NCBI RefSeq assembly: GCF_025822605.1
Contig: NZ_JACKTY010000018.1
Coordinates: 141-64,140 of the forward strand
DNA: 64,000 bases
DNA from: Mycolicibacterium komossense
Lineage (GTDB): Bacteria > Actinomycetota > Actinomycetes > Mycobacteriales > Mycobacteriaceae
Direction: 5' to 3'
The position numbers were made by a program, and so were the translations under genes. The notes beneath the pieces are model-generated. The model had not been told where the DNA came from and made no database searches. It saw only the letters and a program-made list of their open reading frames with translations. Below, piece after piece: positions 27,501 to 36,736 of the stretch. Positions within the stretch are counted from its first letter, which is position 1, and the number at the start of each line of letters is the position of its first letter.

Positions 27501-28840
27501 TGGGGTCGGCGTACGCGGCCACCGACGGTGACCCGCGCACGGCTTGGACCGCCCCGCAGCGCGGTGTCGGACAGCACTCGGCACCGTCGCTGACACTGAC
27601 CTTGCCGCAGCCCACCGAGGTCGCCGCCCTGACGTTGACGCCCAGCGCCTCGCCATTGCCCACCCATCCGCGGCTGGTGGCGGTCGATCTGGGCGACGGG
27701 CCCCAGGTCCGTGCACTCGGCCCAGACGGCCCCCAGACGATCGCGCTCAAACCACGAGTCACCGGCAGCATCAAGATCAGCCTCCTGGACTGGGACGACG
27801 TCATCGACCGGACCGCGCTGGGCTTCGACCAGGTCAAACCACCTGGCCTGGCCGAAGTTGTCGCGCTACGTCCCGACGGGACCGCCATCGGCGCCGCCGA
27901 CGCCGCGGTCAACCGGGCCAGGGCGATCACCGTGGCGTGCGGTCAGGGACCCGTGATCGCGGTGGCCGGCCGGTTCATCCAGACCTCGATCCGCACCACC
28001 GTCGGCGCGCTGCTCGACGGTGCGCTCATCGCGGCGCAACCGTGCGAACGGGAGCCCGTGCTGTTGCCCGCCGGGCAGCAGGAGCTGCTGATCAGCCCCC
28101 GCGCCACGTTCACCGTCGACGGTGCCACGCTGACCGGCCCGTTGGGCACCCAATTACCTAGCGCGACAAAGATTCCCGTGGAGACGGGGGCCTGGACACC
28201 AGATCATCGCGAGATCCGGGTGCCCGCCGCGACCGCACCGCGGGTACTCGTCGTACCCGAGAGCATCAGCCCGGGGTGGACCGCGAAGACCGCAGCCGGA
28301 TCCGCGCTGACGCCCATCACGGTCAACGGCTGGCAACAGGGCTGGGTGGTGCCCGCAGGCGCCTCCACCACCGTCACGCTGAGCTTCGACTCCAACACGC
28401 TGTACCGCATCGGACTGGCGGGTGGCCTCGCACTGCTGCCGCTGCTGCTCCTGCTGGCGCTGGTGCCGCCGCGGCGCCCGCGACGCGACGATCAGCCCGT
28501 CGCGCCCTGGAATCCAGGCCCGTGGGCGGCCGCCGCCGTCGTGGTGGCCGGAGCGTTGATCGCCGGACTGGTCGGCGCACTGGTATTCGGGGCGGCAGCG
28601 GCAGCGCTGTACGCGGTGCGGGACCGGGCGCGGTGGGACCGGCTGCTCACCCTCGGCGGCACCACCGGTGGATTCATCCTGTCCGGGGCAGTGTTGGCCC
28701 GACATCCTTGGCGATCGGTCGACGGCTACGCCGGGCATTCCGCCGGGGTTCAGTTCCTGGCGCTGATCGCGGTGGGCCTACTCGCCGCGTCGGTAGTCAT
28801 CTGGGGCAGACCGACCGATTCCGCCGAACCGGGGCCGTGA
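24584..28840 (+). CDS. aftD: Arabinofuranosyltransferase AftD (start codon non-canonical)
   Basis: This very large membrane enzyme of about 1,418 residues adds arabinofuranose to arabinogalactan/lipoarabinomannan from decaprenyl-phosphoryl arabinose. The conserved N-terminus is clear (LSRRWLWLVGAVALALAFAQSPGLISPDTKLDLTANPLRFL), followed by GT-C membrane helices, periplasmic discoidin-like (F5/8 type C) modules (AIDGDSGTSWVSNSLQAAVGQWLQVDLDHP) and C-terminal helices. No ATG, GTG or TTG occurs in frame between the upstream TAG (24569-24571) and TTG 24902, which is well inside the conserved sequence. CTG 24584 is the first CTG and is used here only as the best guess (CTG 24593 is an alternative). 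The body is certain; the start is not. Confidence 0.9.
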   Translation: MSVLSEPALGSATPPLSTALSRRWLWLVGAVALALAFAQSPGLISPDTKLDLTANPLRFLARAANLWNSELPFGQAQNQAYGYLFPHGAFFLAGDLLGLPGWVTQRLWWALLLTAGFWGLLRVAEKLNIGTTPSRLIAAVAFALSPRVLTTLGSISSETLPMMLAPWVLLPVITALRGDNQRPLRVLAARAGLALALMGAVNAVATLTGCLPAIIWWACHRPNRQWLRFSGWWLLSSVLAVLWWAVALVLLGRISPPFLDFIESSGVTTQWASLTEMLRGTDSWTPFVAPTATAGASLVTGPAAILATTLVAAAGLAGLASRSMPARGRLVTMLLIGVVLLALGYSGGLGSPLAHQVQLFLDAGGAPLRNVHKLEPVLRLPLTLGLAHLLGRIPLPGSAPRPVWIRAFAHPEDDKRVAVGIVVLVALTVGTSIAWTGRLTPPGAFTGIPQYWHAAADWLTEHNTGTPTPGRVLVVPGAPFATQVWGTSHDEPLQVLGESPWGVRDSIPLNPPETIRALDSVQRLFAAGRPSAGLADTLARQGISYLVVRNDLDPDTSRSARPILVHRTIDGSPGLEKAAQFGDPTGPGTLEGFITDSGLRPRYPAVEIYRVDTPTNPAAPYLTDSDSMARVDGGPEVLLRLDERRRLRNQPLLGPALLTADAQRAGLPVPVVTVTDTPVVRETDYGRVDDHSSAARANDDQRHTFNRVPDYPTPGAAPVEGGWSGGRLTASSSAADSTALPYVAPGTGPAAAIDGDSGTSWVSNSLQAAVGQWLQVDLDHPVTNATLTLTPSPTAVGAQVDRVQVSTANGTSTVKIDEPGTPLTVALPVGETPWVRITAVGTTDGSSGVQFGITDLSLTQYDAAGFAQPVSLRHTLLIPGPPQASQVAQWDLGSELQGRPGCASAPDGVHCAASMALAPEEQVNFSRMLTVPAPISVLPTVWVHGRQGPNLADLIREPGTTHADGDSDVIDVLGSAYAATDGDPRTAWTAPQRGVGQHSAPSLTLTLPQPTEVAALTLTPSASPLPTHPRLVAVDLGDGPQVRALGPDGPQTIALKPRVTGSIKISLLDWDDVIDRTALGFDQVKPPGLAEVVALRPDGTAIGAADAAVNRARAITVACGQGPVIAVAGRFIQTSIRTTVGALLDGALIAAQPCEREPVLLPAGQQELLISPRATFTVDGATLTGPLGTQLPSATKIPVETGAWTPDHREIRVPAATAPRVLVVPESISPGWTAKTAAGSALTPITVNGWQQGWVVPAGASTTVTLSFDSNTLYRIGLAGGLALLPLLLLLALVPPRRPRRDDQPVAPWNPGPWAAAAVVVAGALIAGLVGALVFGAAAAALYAVRDRARWDRLLTLGGTTGGFILSGAVLARHPWRSVDGYAGHSAGVQFLALIAVGLLAASVVIWGRPTDSAEPGP

Positions 28841-28846
28841 CCGCCC

Positions 28847-28852
28847 TAGCAT
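28847..28852 (+). promoter_or_regulatory. -10 hexamer (TAGCAT) for leaderless php
   Basis: TAGCAT lies 7 nt before GTG 28860, in the 19-bp gap after aftD, and there is no ribosome binding site. A separate leaderless transcript for php is therefore likely. Confidence 0.45.
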
Positions 28853-28859
28853 CGGCTGA

Positions 28860-29837
28860 GTGTCACCGGTAAACACCGTACGAGGACCTGTCACCACCGA
28901 TGCGCTGGGCGTCACGCTGATGCATGAGCACATCTTCATTCTCTCGCCGGAGATCATGGCGAACTATCCGGAGTCCTGGGGTGACGAAGACGCCCGCGTC
29001 GCCGATGCGGTCACCCGGCTCAATGAGCTCAAGGCACGCGGCGTCGACACCATCGTCGACCTGACAGTCATCGGGCTTGGCCGGTATCTGCCCAGGGTCG
29101 CCCGCGTCGCCGCGCAGACCGAGCTGAACATCCTCGTCGCGACCGGGGTGTACACCTTCAATGACGTGCCCATGCATTTCCATTACGTCGGCCCCGGAGC
29201 CGAATTGGGCGGCGAGGAGACCATGACGGCCTTGTTCGTCCGCGATATCGAGCAGGGCATCGCCGACACCGGGGTCAAAGCCGCGATCCTCAAGTGCGCC
29301 ACCGATCGGCCGGGTATCACGCCGGGAGTCGAGCGGGTGCTGCGCGCGGTGGCGGTGGCGCACCGTCAGACCGGGGTACCGATCTCGACGCACACCCACG
29401 CCGGCACCCGTCGCGGGCTGGAACAGCAACGGATCTTCGAGCAGGAGGGCGTCGACCTGTCGAGGGTGATCATCGGGCACTCCGGGGATTCCACCGATAT
29501 CGGCTATCTCGAGGAGTTGATCGCCGGCGGGTCCTACCTCGGGATGGACCGGTTCGGGCTCGATCTGCTGCTGCCCTTCGAGGACCGGGTCGCCACCGTC
29601 GCGACGATGTGCGAACGCGGTCACGCCGACAAGATGGTGCTCTCCCACGACGCGATGTGCTTCTTCGATGCGCTGCCCGAAGACATGATCCCGGCGGTCG
29701 CACCGAACTGGCACTACCTGCACATCCACAACGACGTGCTGCCCGCCCTACGGGCGCGCGGGATCACCGATGAGCAGATCGACACCATGCTGATCCACAA
29801 CCCGCGCAGGATTTTTGCCACGAATGGCGGGTACTGA
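28860..29837 (+). CDS. php: Phosphotriesterase-like lactonase Php
   Basis: This 325-residue amidohydrolase-fold enzyme of the PTE-like lactonase group hydrolyses lactones (including acyl-homoserine lactones) and, weakly, phosphotriesters at a binuclear metal centre. The ligands are visible: HEH at residues 22-24, the carbamylated Lys in AAILKCATD, His in STHTHAG and IIGHSGD, and Asp in LSHDAM. It matches Rv0230c. GTG 28860 is the only start compatible with the conserved opening VNTVRGPV. The acyl-CoA synthetase gene starts 1 base after its stop. Confidence 0.93.
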   Translation: MSPVNTVRGPVTTDALGVTLMHEHIFILSPEIMANYPESWGDEDARVADAVTRLNELKARGVDTIVDLTVIGLGRYLPRVARVAAQTELNILVATGVYTFNDVPMHFHYVGPGAELGGEETMTALFVRDIEQGIADTGVKAAILKCATDRPGITPGVERVLRAVAVAHRQTGVPISTHTHAGTRRGLEQQRIFEQEGVDLSRVIIGHSGDSTDIGYLEELIAGGSYLGMDRFGLDLLLPFEDRVATVATMCERGHADKMVLSHDAMCFFDALPEDMIPAVAPNWHYLHIHNDVLPALRARGITDEQIDTMLIHNPRRIFATNGGY

Positions 29838-29838
29838 G

Positions 29839-31326
29839 ATGGCCGAGTCCACCCCGCCGATCGGCACGCAGATCTCCGCGCTGGCCGCCCTGGACCCCGA
29901 AGCGCCTGCCGTCACCGCCGGCGGCCGGACGCTGACGCGCGCCGAGTTGGACGCGAGCACCAACCGGCTGGCTCGCGCCTACGCCGAAATCGGGGTGGGA
30001 GTGGGCGATTACGTGACGATCGCGGTGCCCAATTCGATCGAGTGGATCCAGGCCGCGGTGGCGTGCTGGAAGCTGGGGGCGGTGCCGCAGCCGTTGGCCC
30101 CGCGGATGCCCGATCCGGAGTTCGCCGCCCTGTTGGCGTTGCGGCCACGCGCACTGATCGTCGGTCGCGTCGACCCGGACAGTGAAATCCCCAGTGTCCC
30201 CATGGGTTTCGCGCCTGACCCGGCATTGCCTGATGACCCGCTGCCCGAGGCGGTGTCCCCGGCGTGGAAGGCGATGGCCTCCGGCGGCAGCACCGGGCGG
30301 CCCAAGCTCATCGAAGCCGGTGGGGACAGCCGAGTGCCCGCGGCCATCGGCGCACCGCTGGGCGCGCAGGAGGGCGATGTCAACCTGGTATCGGTGCCGC
30401 TGAGCCACAACACCGGGTGCACGATGGCGCTGGTCGGCCTGCTGATGGGCCACCACCTGGTGTTGATGTCCCGATTCGAGGCAGGAGAGTTCCTGCGACT
30501 GGTCACCGAGCACCGGGTGACGTTCCTGGCGACGGTGCCGACGATCATGCAGCGGCTCTTGCCGGCGTACCGGGCCGACCCCGACGCCTACGATCTGTCG
30601 TCGATCCGGCGGTTCTGGCACCTCGCGTCGCCCTGCCCGCCCGCTATCAAGGAAGCCTGGATCGAACTGGTTGGGCCCGAAGCGCTTTGGGAGCTCTACG
30701 GCGGCACCGAACTGCAGGCGCTGACGTTCATCAACGGCGCACAGTGGCTGACCCATCGCGGCTCGGTCGGCATCGTCGTCAGCGGCGAGATGAAAGTGCT
30801 CGACGACAGCGGCCGCGAATGCGCGCCCGGCGAGGAGGGGGAGATCTACATGCGGCCGACCCCGGGGAGCAGGCCGACCTACCGCTACGTCGGCTCGGAG
30901 CCCAAGTCCCGCGACGGCTGGGATTCACTCGGCGACCTGGGCCACTTCGATGCCGACGGGTTCCTGTACCTGTCGGATCGCCGGGTGGACATGTTCACCG
31001 TCGGCGGTCGCAACGTATATCCCGCCGAGATCGAGTCGGCCCTCGGCGCTCACCCGGATGTGCTGTCCTGCTTGGCTTTCGGGGTCCCCGACCCGAATTC
31101 CGGCGACCTGGGCCAGCTGCCCTACGTGCAGGTGCAGGCCGCCACCGGCGCTGGGCTCGACGGGCCCGGCGTCACCGAATTCCTGCGGCAGCGCCTCGAG
31201 AGCCACAAAGTACCCCGGTGGGTGGAATTCGTCGACACCCCGCTGCGCGATGACGCAGGCAAGGCGCGCCGCTCCGCGGCCTGCGTCGAGGTCATGTCGC
31301 GACTGCAGGCTCAGGCGAGTCGCTGA
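29839..31326 (+). CDS. Class I acyl-CoA synthetase (FadD4/bile-acid-CoA ligase-like)
   Basis: This 495-residue adenylate-forming enzyme activates a carboxylic acid as acyl-AMP and transfers it to CoA. The P-loop is the variant MASGGSTGRPKLIEA, the A5 motif is WELYGGTELQ, the A8 hinge is SDRRVDMFTVGGRNVYPAEIE, and the catalytic Lys lies in RDDAGKARRSAA. It resembles the FadD4 and bile acid-CoA ligase group, so its substrate may be a bulky or sterol-like acid. ATG 29839 is 1 base after php; ATG 29824 would overlap php. Its 3' end overlaps the convergent acyltransferase gene by 35 bp. Confidence 0.85.
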   Translation: MAESTPPIGTQISALAALDPEAPAVTAGGRTLTRAELDASTNRLARAYAEIGVGVGDYVTIAVPNSIEWIQAAVACWKLGAVPQPLAPRMPDPEFAALLALRPRALIVGRVDPDSEIPSVPMGFAPDPALPDDPLPEAVSPAWKAMASGGSTGRPKLIEAGGDSRVPAAIGAPLGAQEGDVNLVSVPLSHNTGCTMALVGLLMGHHLVLMSRFEAGEFLRLVTEHRVTFLATVPTIMQRLLPAYRADPDAYDLSSIRRFWHLASPCPPAIKEAWIELVGPEALWELYGGTELQALTFINGAQWLTHRGSVGIVVSGEMKVLDDSGRECAPGEEGEIYMRPTPGSRPTYRYVGSEPKSRDGWDSLGDLGHFDADGFLYLSDRRVDMFTVGGRNVYPAEIESALGAHPDVLSCLAFGVPDPNSGDLGQLPYVQVQAATGAGLDGPGVTEFLRQRLESHKVPRWVEFVDTPLRDDAGKARRSAACVEVMSRLQAQASR

Positions 31327-32482
31327 CCGAACTGTCCAGCGGGGGTGCCTTCCCAGTCATGGCGGCCCGGTACTCCCAACGCCGCAACGCCTGACGACAC
31401 GGCGATTCGACCAACGCGTAACTGACCGCAGCGATGGCGAATCCGAAGATCAGCGTGAGCACGAGCACCACGGGCAGGTGCCCGTTGAAGGCGAACTCCC
31501 CGATCACCGGGAAAACCATCGCCAGAGCGGCCAGATGCCAGACGAACAGGCCGTAGGACCAGCGGCCCAGCGTCACCATCACCGGGCTGCCCAGGACGCG
31601 GTGCGTGGTGTCGGGCCGGTCGAGCACCAACGGCGCGATCAAGACACCCGCCAGCACCGCGCCCATCGCGGTCTTGAGGGCGAACTGAGCGGCGGTACCC
31701 GGAATCAACCCTTCTGGACCGGCCGCCGGTGAGGCCGCCACCAGATACGCCACGACGGCCACACCGGCCATCAGCCACCGGCGCCGCGCCAGGCGGTGAG
31801 CCAGGCCGGGTGCGCTGACGGTCCATTCGGCGAGCAGCATGCCCGCGGCGAACCAGGAGCTGAAGGCCGGTGGCCAGTTCAGTGGGTTGATCCCGACCGG
31901 CGCGTCGTACGGCAGCGCGGCCATCAGGAAACCCCAACCCCAGCTGGCCACGGCGACGGCCGCGATCATCGGTATCCGGGCCCGCACCGGCAGCCGCCGG
32001 GCGAACAACGCGAGCAGCGGCAGCACCAGGTAGAAGCTGACCTCGACGGACAGGCTCCACATCTGGGTCAGGCCGCCGGTCAGCGTCAAGGGCACATAGA
32101 TCTGGGTGAGCGTCAGATTGGCCAGCCACACCGTCAGGTTGGCGTTGTCTGCGTCGGGCAGCAGCAACAGGATCACCATCACCGCCACCAGGTAACCCGG
32201 CATGATCCGCACGATGCGCGACCGCAGGTAGTGCCCGGTCGCCGGCGTGTGCCGCAGACCCCGTACCGAGGCGGCGTGCCCGCGCCACAGCAGGAAACCC
32301 GAGAGCGCGAAGAACACCGCGACGGCCAGGTCGAAGCGGCCGAACAGCCGCCCGCCGATGCCGGTGGAGTGCCCGGTCTGGAACGCGGTGTGCGTGATGA
32401 CCACGCCGATGGCGGCGCACGCGCGCATCCCTTCGACCGCAGGCAGGAAGCTGCGCGTTCCGCCTACCTGTGCGCCGTTCAC
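31292..32482 (-). CDS. Acyltransferase 3 family membrane protein (Rv0228-like)
   Basis: This 396-residue polytopic protein with about ten helices belongs to the OafA/acyltransferase-3 family, which acylates sugars or glycolipids at the membrane. Family features are FLPAVEGMRACAAIGVVITHTAFQ (with the catalytic H), FFALSGFLLWRG and SLSVEVSFYLVLPLLAL. It starts with GTG 32482. It sits inside a run of envelope genes (aftD to GT4), suggesting a cell wall glycolipid acceptor. The last 12 codons overlap the convergent acyl-CoA synthetase gene. Confidence 0.87.
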   Translation of the reverse strand: MNGAQVGGTRSFLPAVEGMRACAAIGVVITHTAFQTGHSTGIGGRLFGRFDLAVAVFFALSGFLLWRGHAASVRGLRHTPATGHYLRSRIVRIMPGYLVAVMVILLLLPDADNANLTVWLANLTLTQIYVPLTLTGGLTQMWSLSVEVSFYLVLPLLALFARRLPVRARIPMIAAVAVASWGWGFLMAALPYDAPVGINPLNWPPAFSSWFAAGMLLAEWTVSAPGLAHRLARRRWLMAGVAVVAYLVAASPAAGPEGLIPGTAAQFALKTAMGAVLAGVLIAPLVLDRPDTTHRVLGSPVMVTLGRWSYGLFVWHLAALAMVFPVIGEFAFNGHLPVVLVLTLIFGFAIAAVSYALVESPCRQALRRWEYRAAMTGKAPPLDSSVSDSPEPAVAT

Positions 32483-32607
32483 CCGGACAAGTGTGCACGA
32501 CCCCGACCTGGCAACGCGAGGACCAAGGGCTGCGCCTTACGTTCTGCTGTTAGGGTCTGAAAACGGGTTTGCCTCCGCTACCTGGACCGGAAAGAAGGTA
32601 CGGCAGC

Positions 32608-33819
32608 TTGAATCGTGCAGTCATGTTGCGTATCGCCGCGTGTGGCATTTTGGGCCTCGGAGCCGCTCTTTTGGTCGCCGCGCTGCTGTTGACCACCTAT
32701 ACCGCAGGCAAGATCAAGAAGATCCCGCTCAACATCGACACCACGCTGGTGAGCAACGGAACCGGCACCGCGCTGGATCCGGCGTCGCTGTCGGAACAGC
32801 ACTTCGTCATCGACAGAAACGTCCCGCTGGTCTCGCAGCAGCAGCTCAGCGTCGAGACGCCGGCCAACGCCGATGTGGTGACGTTGCAGGTCGGCACCAC
32901 GATCCGGCGCACCGACAAGCAGCAGGACAACGGCCTGATGCTGGCCATGGTCGACTCGGTGACGTTGAACCGCAGCACCGCCATGGCAGTGTCCGACGAC
33001 ACGCATCCCGGCGGCGCCGTGCAGAAGCCCCGCAGCATCGAGGACACCAAGCCGCCGACGAACATCGCGTTGACGCACGACGGTCTGTCCTACCGGTTCC
33101 CGTTCAGCACGGAGAAGAAGACCTATCCCTACTTCGACCCGATCGCGCAGAAGGCGTTCGACGCCAACTACGAGGGCGAAGAAGATGTCAACGGCCTGAC
33201 GACCTACCGCTTCAAGCAGAACGTCGGCTACGACGCCGACGGCAAGCTCGTCGAGCCCCTCAAGTACGCCTCGCTCTACGACGACGCCGAGGACGGTGTG
33301 GTGACCGCCCGCGCGTCGCTGTGGGGCCTGCCCGGTGACCCGGACGAGCCGATCACGATGACGCGTTTCTACGCCGCCCAGCGGACCTTCTGGGTCGACC
33401 CGGTGTCGGGCACCATCGTCAAGGCCGAGGAACGCGCCAACCACTACTACGCCCGCGACGGCCTCAAGCCGGAGTTCGCGCTGGTCGACTACACGGTGAC
33501 CTCGACCGAACAGACCGTCGAGAACCAGGTCGCCGCGGCCAGGGACGAGCGGGACCGGGTGGCGTTGTGGTCTCGGGTGCTGCCCATCACGTTCACCGCT
33601 GCCGGCCTGGTCGCGCTGGTGGCCGGCGCGCTGCTCGGCTCGTTCAGTGTGCGCGCGGAGTCGGCGCTGATCGATCCGGGTCTCGACGGCGCCAACGTGG
33701 GCGGCTTCTTCCGCCGCGACGAAGACACCGGCCCCATGCCTGCGGCCGAGGCCGCGACGGAGAAGCTGCCTGCGCAGCGGCCGGACCTGCATCCAGATCC
33801 CGGTCCCCCCGACCGGTAA
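32608..33819 (+). CDS. DUF3068 membrane-anchored protein (Rv0227c-like)
   Basis: This 403-residue protein has an N-terminal membrane helix (LRIAACGILGLGAALLVAALLLTTYTAG), a large extracytoplasmic domain, and a second helix near residue 330 (VLPITFTAAGLVALVAGALLG), followed by a short cytoplasmic tail. It is the DUF3068 family, widespread in mycolic-acid bacteria and of unproven function. I chose TTG 32608 (LNRAVMLRIAA) because AAGAAGG lies 9 nt upstream and homologues start at NRA. The next gene begins 12 bp after its stop. Confidence 0.88.
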   Translation: MNRAVMLRIAACGILGLGAALLVAALLLTTYTAGKIKKIPLNIDTTLVSNGTGTALDPASLSEQHFVIDRNVPLVSQQQLSVETPANADVVTLQVGTTIRRTDKQQDNGLMLAMVDSVTLNRSTAMAVSDDTHPGGAVQKPRSIEDTKPPTNIALTHDGLSYRFPFSTEKKTYPYFDPIAQKAFDANYEGEEDVNGLTTYRFKQNVGYDADGKLVEPLKYASLYDDAEDGVVTARASLWGLPGDPDEPITMTRFYAAQRTFWVDPVSGTIVKAEERANHYYARDGLKPEFALVDYTVTSTEQTVENQVAAARDERDRVALWSRVLPITFTAAGLVALVAGALLGSFSVRAESALIDPGLDGANVGGFFRRDEDTGPMPAAEAATEKLPAQRPDLHPDPGPPDR

Positions 33820-33831
33820 TAGCGAGTGCCG

Positions 33832-35553
33832 ATGTCCCGGACACGCCGCTGGGCGGTGCCGGGATATGCACTGGCACTCGCGGTTATCGTCACGGCGCCG
33901 CTATGGGCGCCGGGCTATCTGCTGTTGCGTGACGCGGTCTCGACGCCGCGGTCATATCTGTCCGACGCCGCCCTCGGGTTGACGGAGGCGGCGCCACGCG
34001 CGCTACCACAGGATTTCGCGATCGCCCTGGCGTCCCAACTGGTCGACGGCGGGCTGGTGGTCAAAGTGCTGTTGCTGGCCGGGCTGTGGTCGGCCGGCTG
34101 GGGCGCGGCACGATTGACCGCGCACGTACTGCCCGAGGCAGGGCTGGCCGGACAACTCGTGGCGGTGACCGTCGCGATCTGGAATCCCTATGTGGCGGAA
34201 CGACTGCTGCAGGGACATTGGAGCCTGCTCGTCGGTTACGGCGCCCTGCCGTGGGTGGCGACGACCATGCTGCGGCTGCGCTGCGGCGACGCGGGGCGCC
34301 TCGGTGGTCTGTCCGCCCTGGCGTTCTGGATTGCGCTGGCGGGCCTGACGCCCACCGGCCTGCTGCTGGCCGCGATGGTCGCGCTGGTGTGTGTGGCAGT
34401 CCCGGGTGCGGGCAGCCCCCGGTGGCTGTGCGCGGTGGCCGCTGCCGGCTTCTCGCTGCTGGGAGCGCTGCCGTGGCTGGTGGCGTCGGCGGTCACCCAC
34501 TCGCTGTCGGCTTATCAGGCGTCGGGGGTGCCCGGCGTCGGCGCCTTCGCCGCCAGGGCCGAACCCGGTCTCGGTACGCTGGGCAGCCTGGCCGGTCTCG
34601 GAGGCATCTGGAATGCGGAGGCCGTACCCGGTTCGCGCTCAACAGTTTTCGCAATCACGGCGACCATCGTCCTGTTGGCGGTGGTGGCGGCCGGGGTGCC
34701 TGCTGTGCTGCGCCACCGCAGCGCCTGGCCGCTGTTGGCCTTGGCCGTGGCGGCCGTCGTATTGCCCGCGCTGATGGCCAGCGGGCCCGGCCTGGCCGTG
34801 CTGCGCGCGGTGGTGGAGGCCGTCCCCGGGTTGGGTGTGCTGCGCGACGGGCAGAAGTGGGTGGCGCTGGCCATGCCGGCATACGCCCTGGCCGCGGGCG
34901 GGGCGGTGCTGACGTTGTCGCGGGCGCGCCCCGGATTGCCCTCTGCTGCGGCGGCCGTGGCCTGCTGCGCGGCAGTGGTACTGACACTGCCCGATCTGGC
35001 GTGGGGGGCGGCAGGACGGATGACCGCTGTCCAGTATCCGCCGGGCTGGACCGCGATGACCGCACAGATCAACGCCGACCCCCGGCCCGTCGCCGTGCTA
35101 CCCGCCGACTCGATGCGTCAGTTCCGCTGGTCGGGCGAGGCCCCGGTGCTCGACCCGCTGCCCCGGTGGATCCGCGCCGATGTCCTGACCACCGGAGACC
35201 TCACCATCTCGGGGCACACCATCCTCGGCGAGGGCGCCAACGCCAGGGCCGTCCAGGAGTTGCTGCTGGCGGGATCCGATCCGACCCGGCTGCGTGAGGC
35301 CGGAGTCGGCTGGCTGGTGGTCGAATCCGGCACCGGAGGCGAAATCGCTTCGGCGGCAACCACGCTCGCCCAGTTACCGGTGGCCTATCACGATGCGGAC
35401 ATCACGCTGTACCGGGTGGGTGGTGACGCACCGAGAGCGCCGAACGCGCTACGCACACAGGTCACCGCCGCACACCTGATCTGGCTGGCGATGCTGGTGT
35501 TGGGCGCCGCGGGAATGGCCGTCACGCGGGCGAGGTCAGCGCAGGTCGGTTAG
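33832..35553 (+). CDS. Polytopic membrane protein, probable GT-C-like (Rv0226c-like)
   Basis: This 573-residue protein has about 11-12 membrane helices and long hydrophobic Ala/Val/Leu-rich stretches (for example VAVTVAIWNPYVAERLLQGHWSLLVGYGALPWV) and ends after a final helix (LIWLAMLVLGAAGMAV). Layout and the early loop resemble GT-C glycosyltransferases, but I see no definite catalytic motif. It follows the DUF3068 gene closely, as in M. tuberculosis. ATG 33832 and GTG 33826 are both possible starts. It overlaps the convergent glycosyltransferase by 4 bp. Confidence 0.82.
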   Translation: MSRTRRWAVPGYALALAVIVTAPLWAPGYLLLRDAVSTPRSYLSDAALGLTEAAPRALPQDFAIALASQLVDGGLVVKVLLLAGLWSAGWGAARLTAHVLPEAGLAGQLVAVTVAIWNPYVAERLLQGHWSLLVGYGALPWVATTMLRLRCGDAGRLGGLSALAFWIALAGLTPTGLLLAAMVALVCVAVPGAGSPRWLCAVAAAGFSLLGALPWLVASAVTHSLSAYQASGVPGVGAFAARAEPGLGTLGSLAGLGGIWNAEAVPGSRSTVFAITATIVLLAVVAAGVPAVLRHRSAWPLLALAVAAVVLPALMASGPGLAVLRAVVEAVPGLGVLRDGQKWVALAMPAYALAAGGAVLTLSRARPGLPSAAAAVACCAAVVLTLPDLAWGAAGRMTAVQYPPGWTAMTAQINADPRPVAVLPADSMRQFRWSGEAPVLDPLPRWIRADVLTTGDLTISGHTILGEGANARAVQELLLAGSDPTRLREAGVGWLVVESGTGGEIASAATTLAQLPVAYHDADITLYRVGGDAPRAPNALRTQVTAAHLIWLAMLVLGAAGMAVTRARSAQVG

Positions 35554-36728
35554 ACCAGGCCGCCGACCCGCTGACCACTGTGGACGGCCAGCAGCACACT
35601 GCGCATCGCCTCAGCACTCTGGCGCCAGGAGAAGTCGCCGCTGCGCAGCTGCGCTTTGCGGCCGAGCTCATCGCGCAGCACCGGGTCGGTCAGCAGTTCG
35701 GCCAGCCGTCGCACCAGCTCGGGCTGGTCGTCCACGAGCATCCCGGTCACGCCGTCGACGATCGAATCGTTGAGCCCACCCGAGGATCGGTAGCCGATGG
35801 TCGGCACTCCGTGCTGGGCGGCCTCGATCACGGCCAGTCCCCAGCCTTCCTTGCGCGATGGCAGCAGGTGAACCCAGGCACGTTGCACCACATGGTGTTT
35901 GGTCGCATCGTCGACATGGCCATGGAAGGTGACGAGGTCGCGGATGCCCAGCTGCTCGGCCCGCTCGACCAACGGCTGGCGCCACCACCCGTCGCCGACG
36001 ATATCGAGACGCAAACCGGGAACGTCGTCGCGAAGCTGCGCAACAGCGTCGAGAGCGTCCTCGATCTGCTTGTGTGGCACGAGCCTCGACAGCACCACCA
36101 CCCGCGGGGTATCGGACCGGCCGGCGGTCAGGGTGTCCGCCGGGGCCTCGTCGAGACCGTTGCGTACCACCGCGATCCGGTCCAGGTCCACGCCGAGTTC
36201 GGCGAGGTCGAGCGCCGACGGCAGCGACACCGTGACGTACTGGTTGGTGCGGTGGATCCACGGCGACAACCGCGACTCGACGAACCAGCCGAACCGGCTG
36301 AGCACCCGACCCGCCACGGGCCACTGTTCGCGATGGCAGTGGTGTACCAGCACCACGACCCGGCGGCCGAAGGCCAGCCGGGCCAGGAACGGCAGACCGT
36401 TCTGCGTGTCGATCACGACGTCAGGCTTGGTATGGCGCAGCGGCCCGAGCCCGATCCGGGCGAAGACCATCGCCAGGCCGGCCAGGATATAGACACTGTG
36501 GCGGCCGCCGGCGCGGCTGATCTGGACGCCGTCGACGACGCTGCGTCGCGGCGCACCCGGGTATCTGGCGGTCCGCAGCGTGACGGTCATGCCGGAGTCC
36601 GCCAGTTGCGCCCCGATCCGCTGCAGGTACGCCTCACTGCCACCACCCTGCGGATGGCCGGTGTCGCGCCAGCACAACAGCAGCGCCGAACGGATACCGT
36701 CGGGCTGGCGTGTGGGGGCAGTGGACAT
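35550..36728 (-). CDS. GT4-family glycosyltransferase (Rv0225-like)
   Basis: This 392-residue soluble or peripheral GT-B enzyme has the N-terminal acceptor domain with CWRDTGHPQGGGSEAYLQRIGAQLA and the donor domain with VVVLSRLVPHKQIEDAL and the EX7E motif (SRKEGWGLAVIEAAQHGVPTIGY). It probably transfers mannose or another hexose from a nucleotide sugar to a lipid or wall glycan. ATG 36728 is preceded by TAGGCT at 8 nt on the minus strand, so the mRNA is probably leaderless. It is divergent from the methyltransferase. Confidence 0.88.
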   Translation of the reverse strand: MSTAPTRQPDGIRSALLLCWRDTGHPQGGGSEAYLQRIGAQLADSGMTVTLRTARYPGAPRRSVVDGVQISRAGGRHSVYILAGLAMVFARIGLGPLRHTKPDVVIDTQNGLPFLARLAFGRRVVVLVHHCHREQWPVAGRVLSRFGWFVESRLSPWIHRTNQYVTVSLPSALDLAELGVDLDRIAVVRNGLDEAPADTLTAGRSDTPRVVVLSRLVPHKQIEDALDAVAQLRDDVPGLRLDIVGDGWWRQPLVERAEQLGIRDLVTFHGHVDDATKHHVVQRAWVHLLPSRKEGWGLAVIEAAQHGVPTIGYRSSGGLNDSIVDGVTGMLVDDQPELVRRLAELLTDPVLRDELGRKAQLRSGDFSWRQSAEAMRSVLLAVHSGQRVGGLV

Positions 36729-36736
36729 CGGTAGCA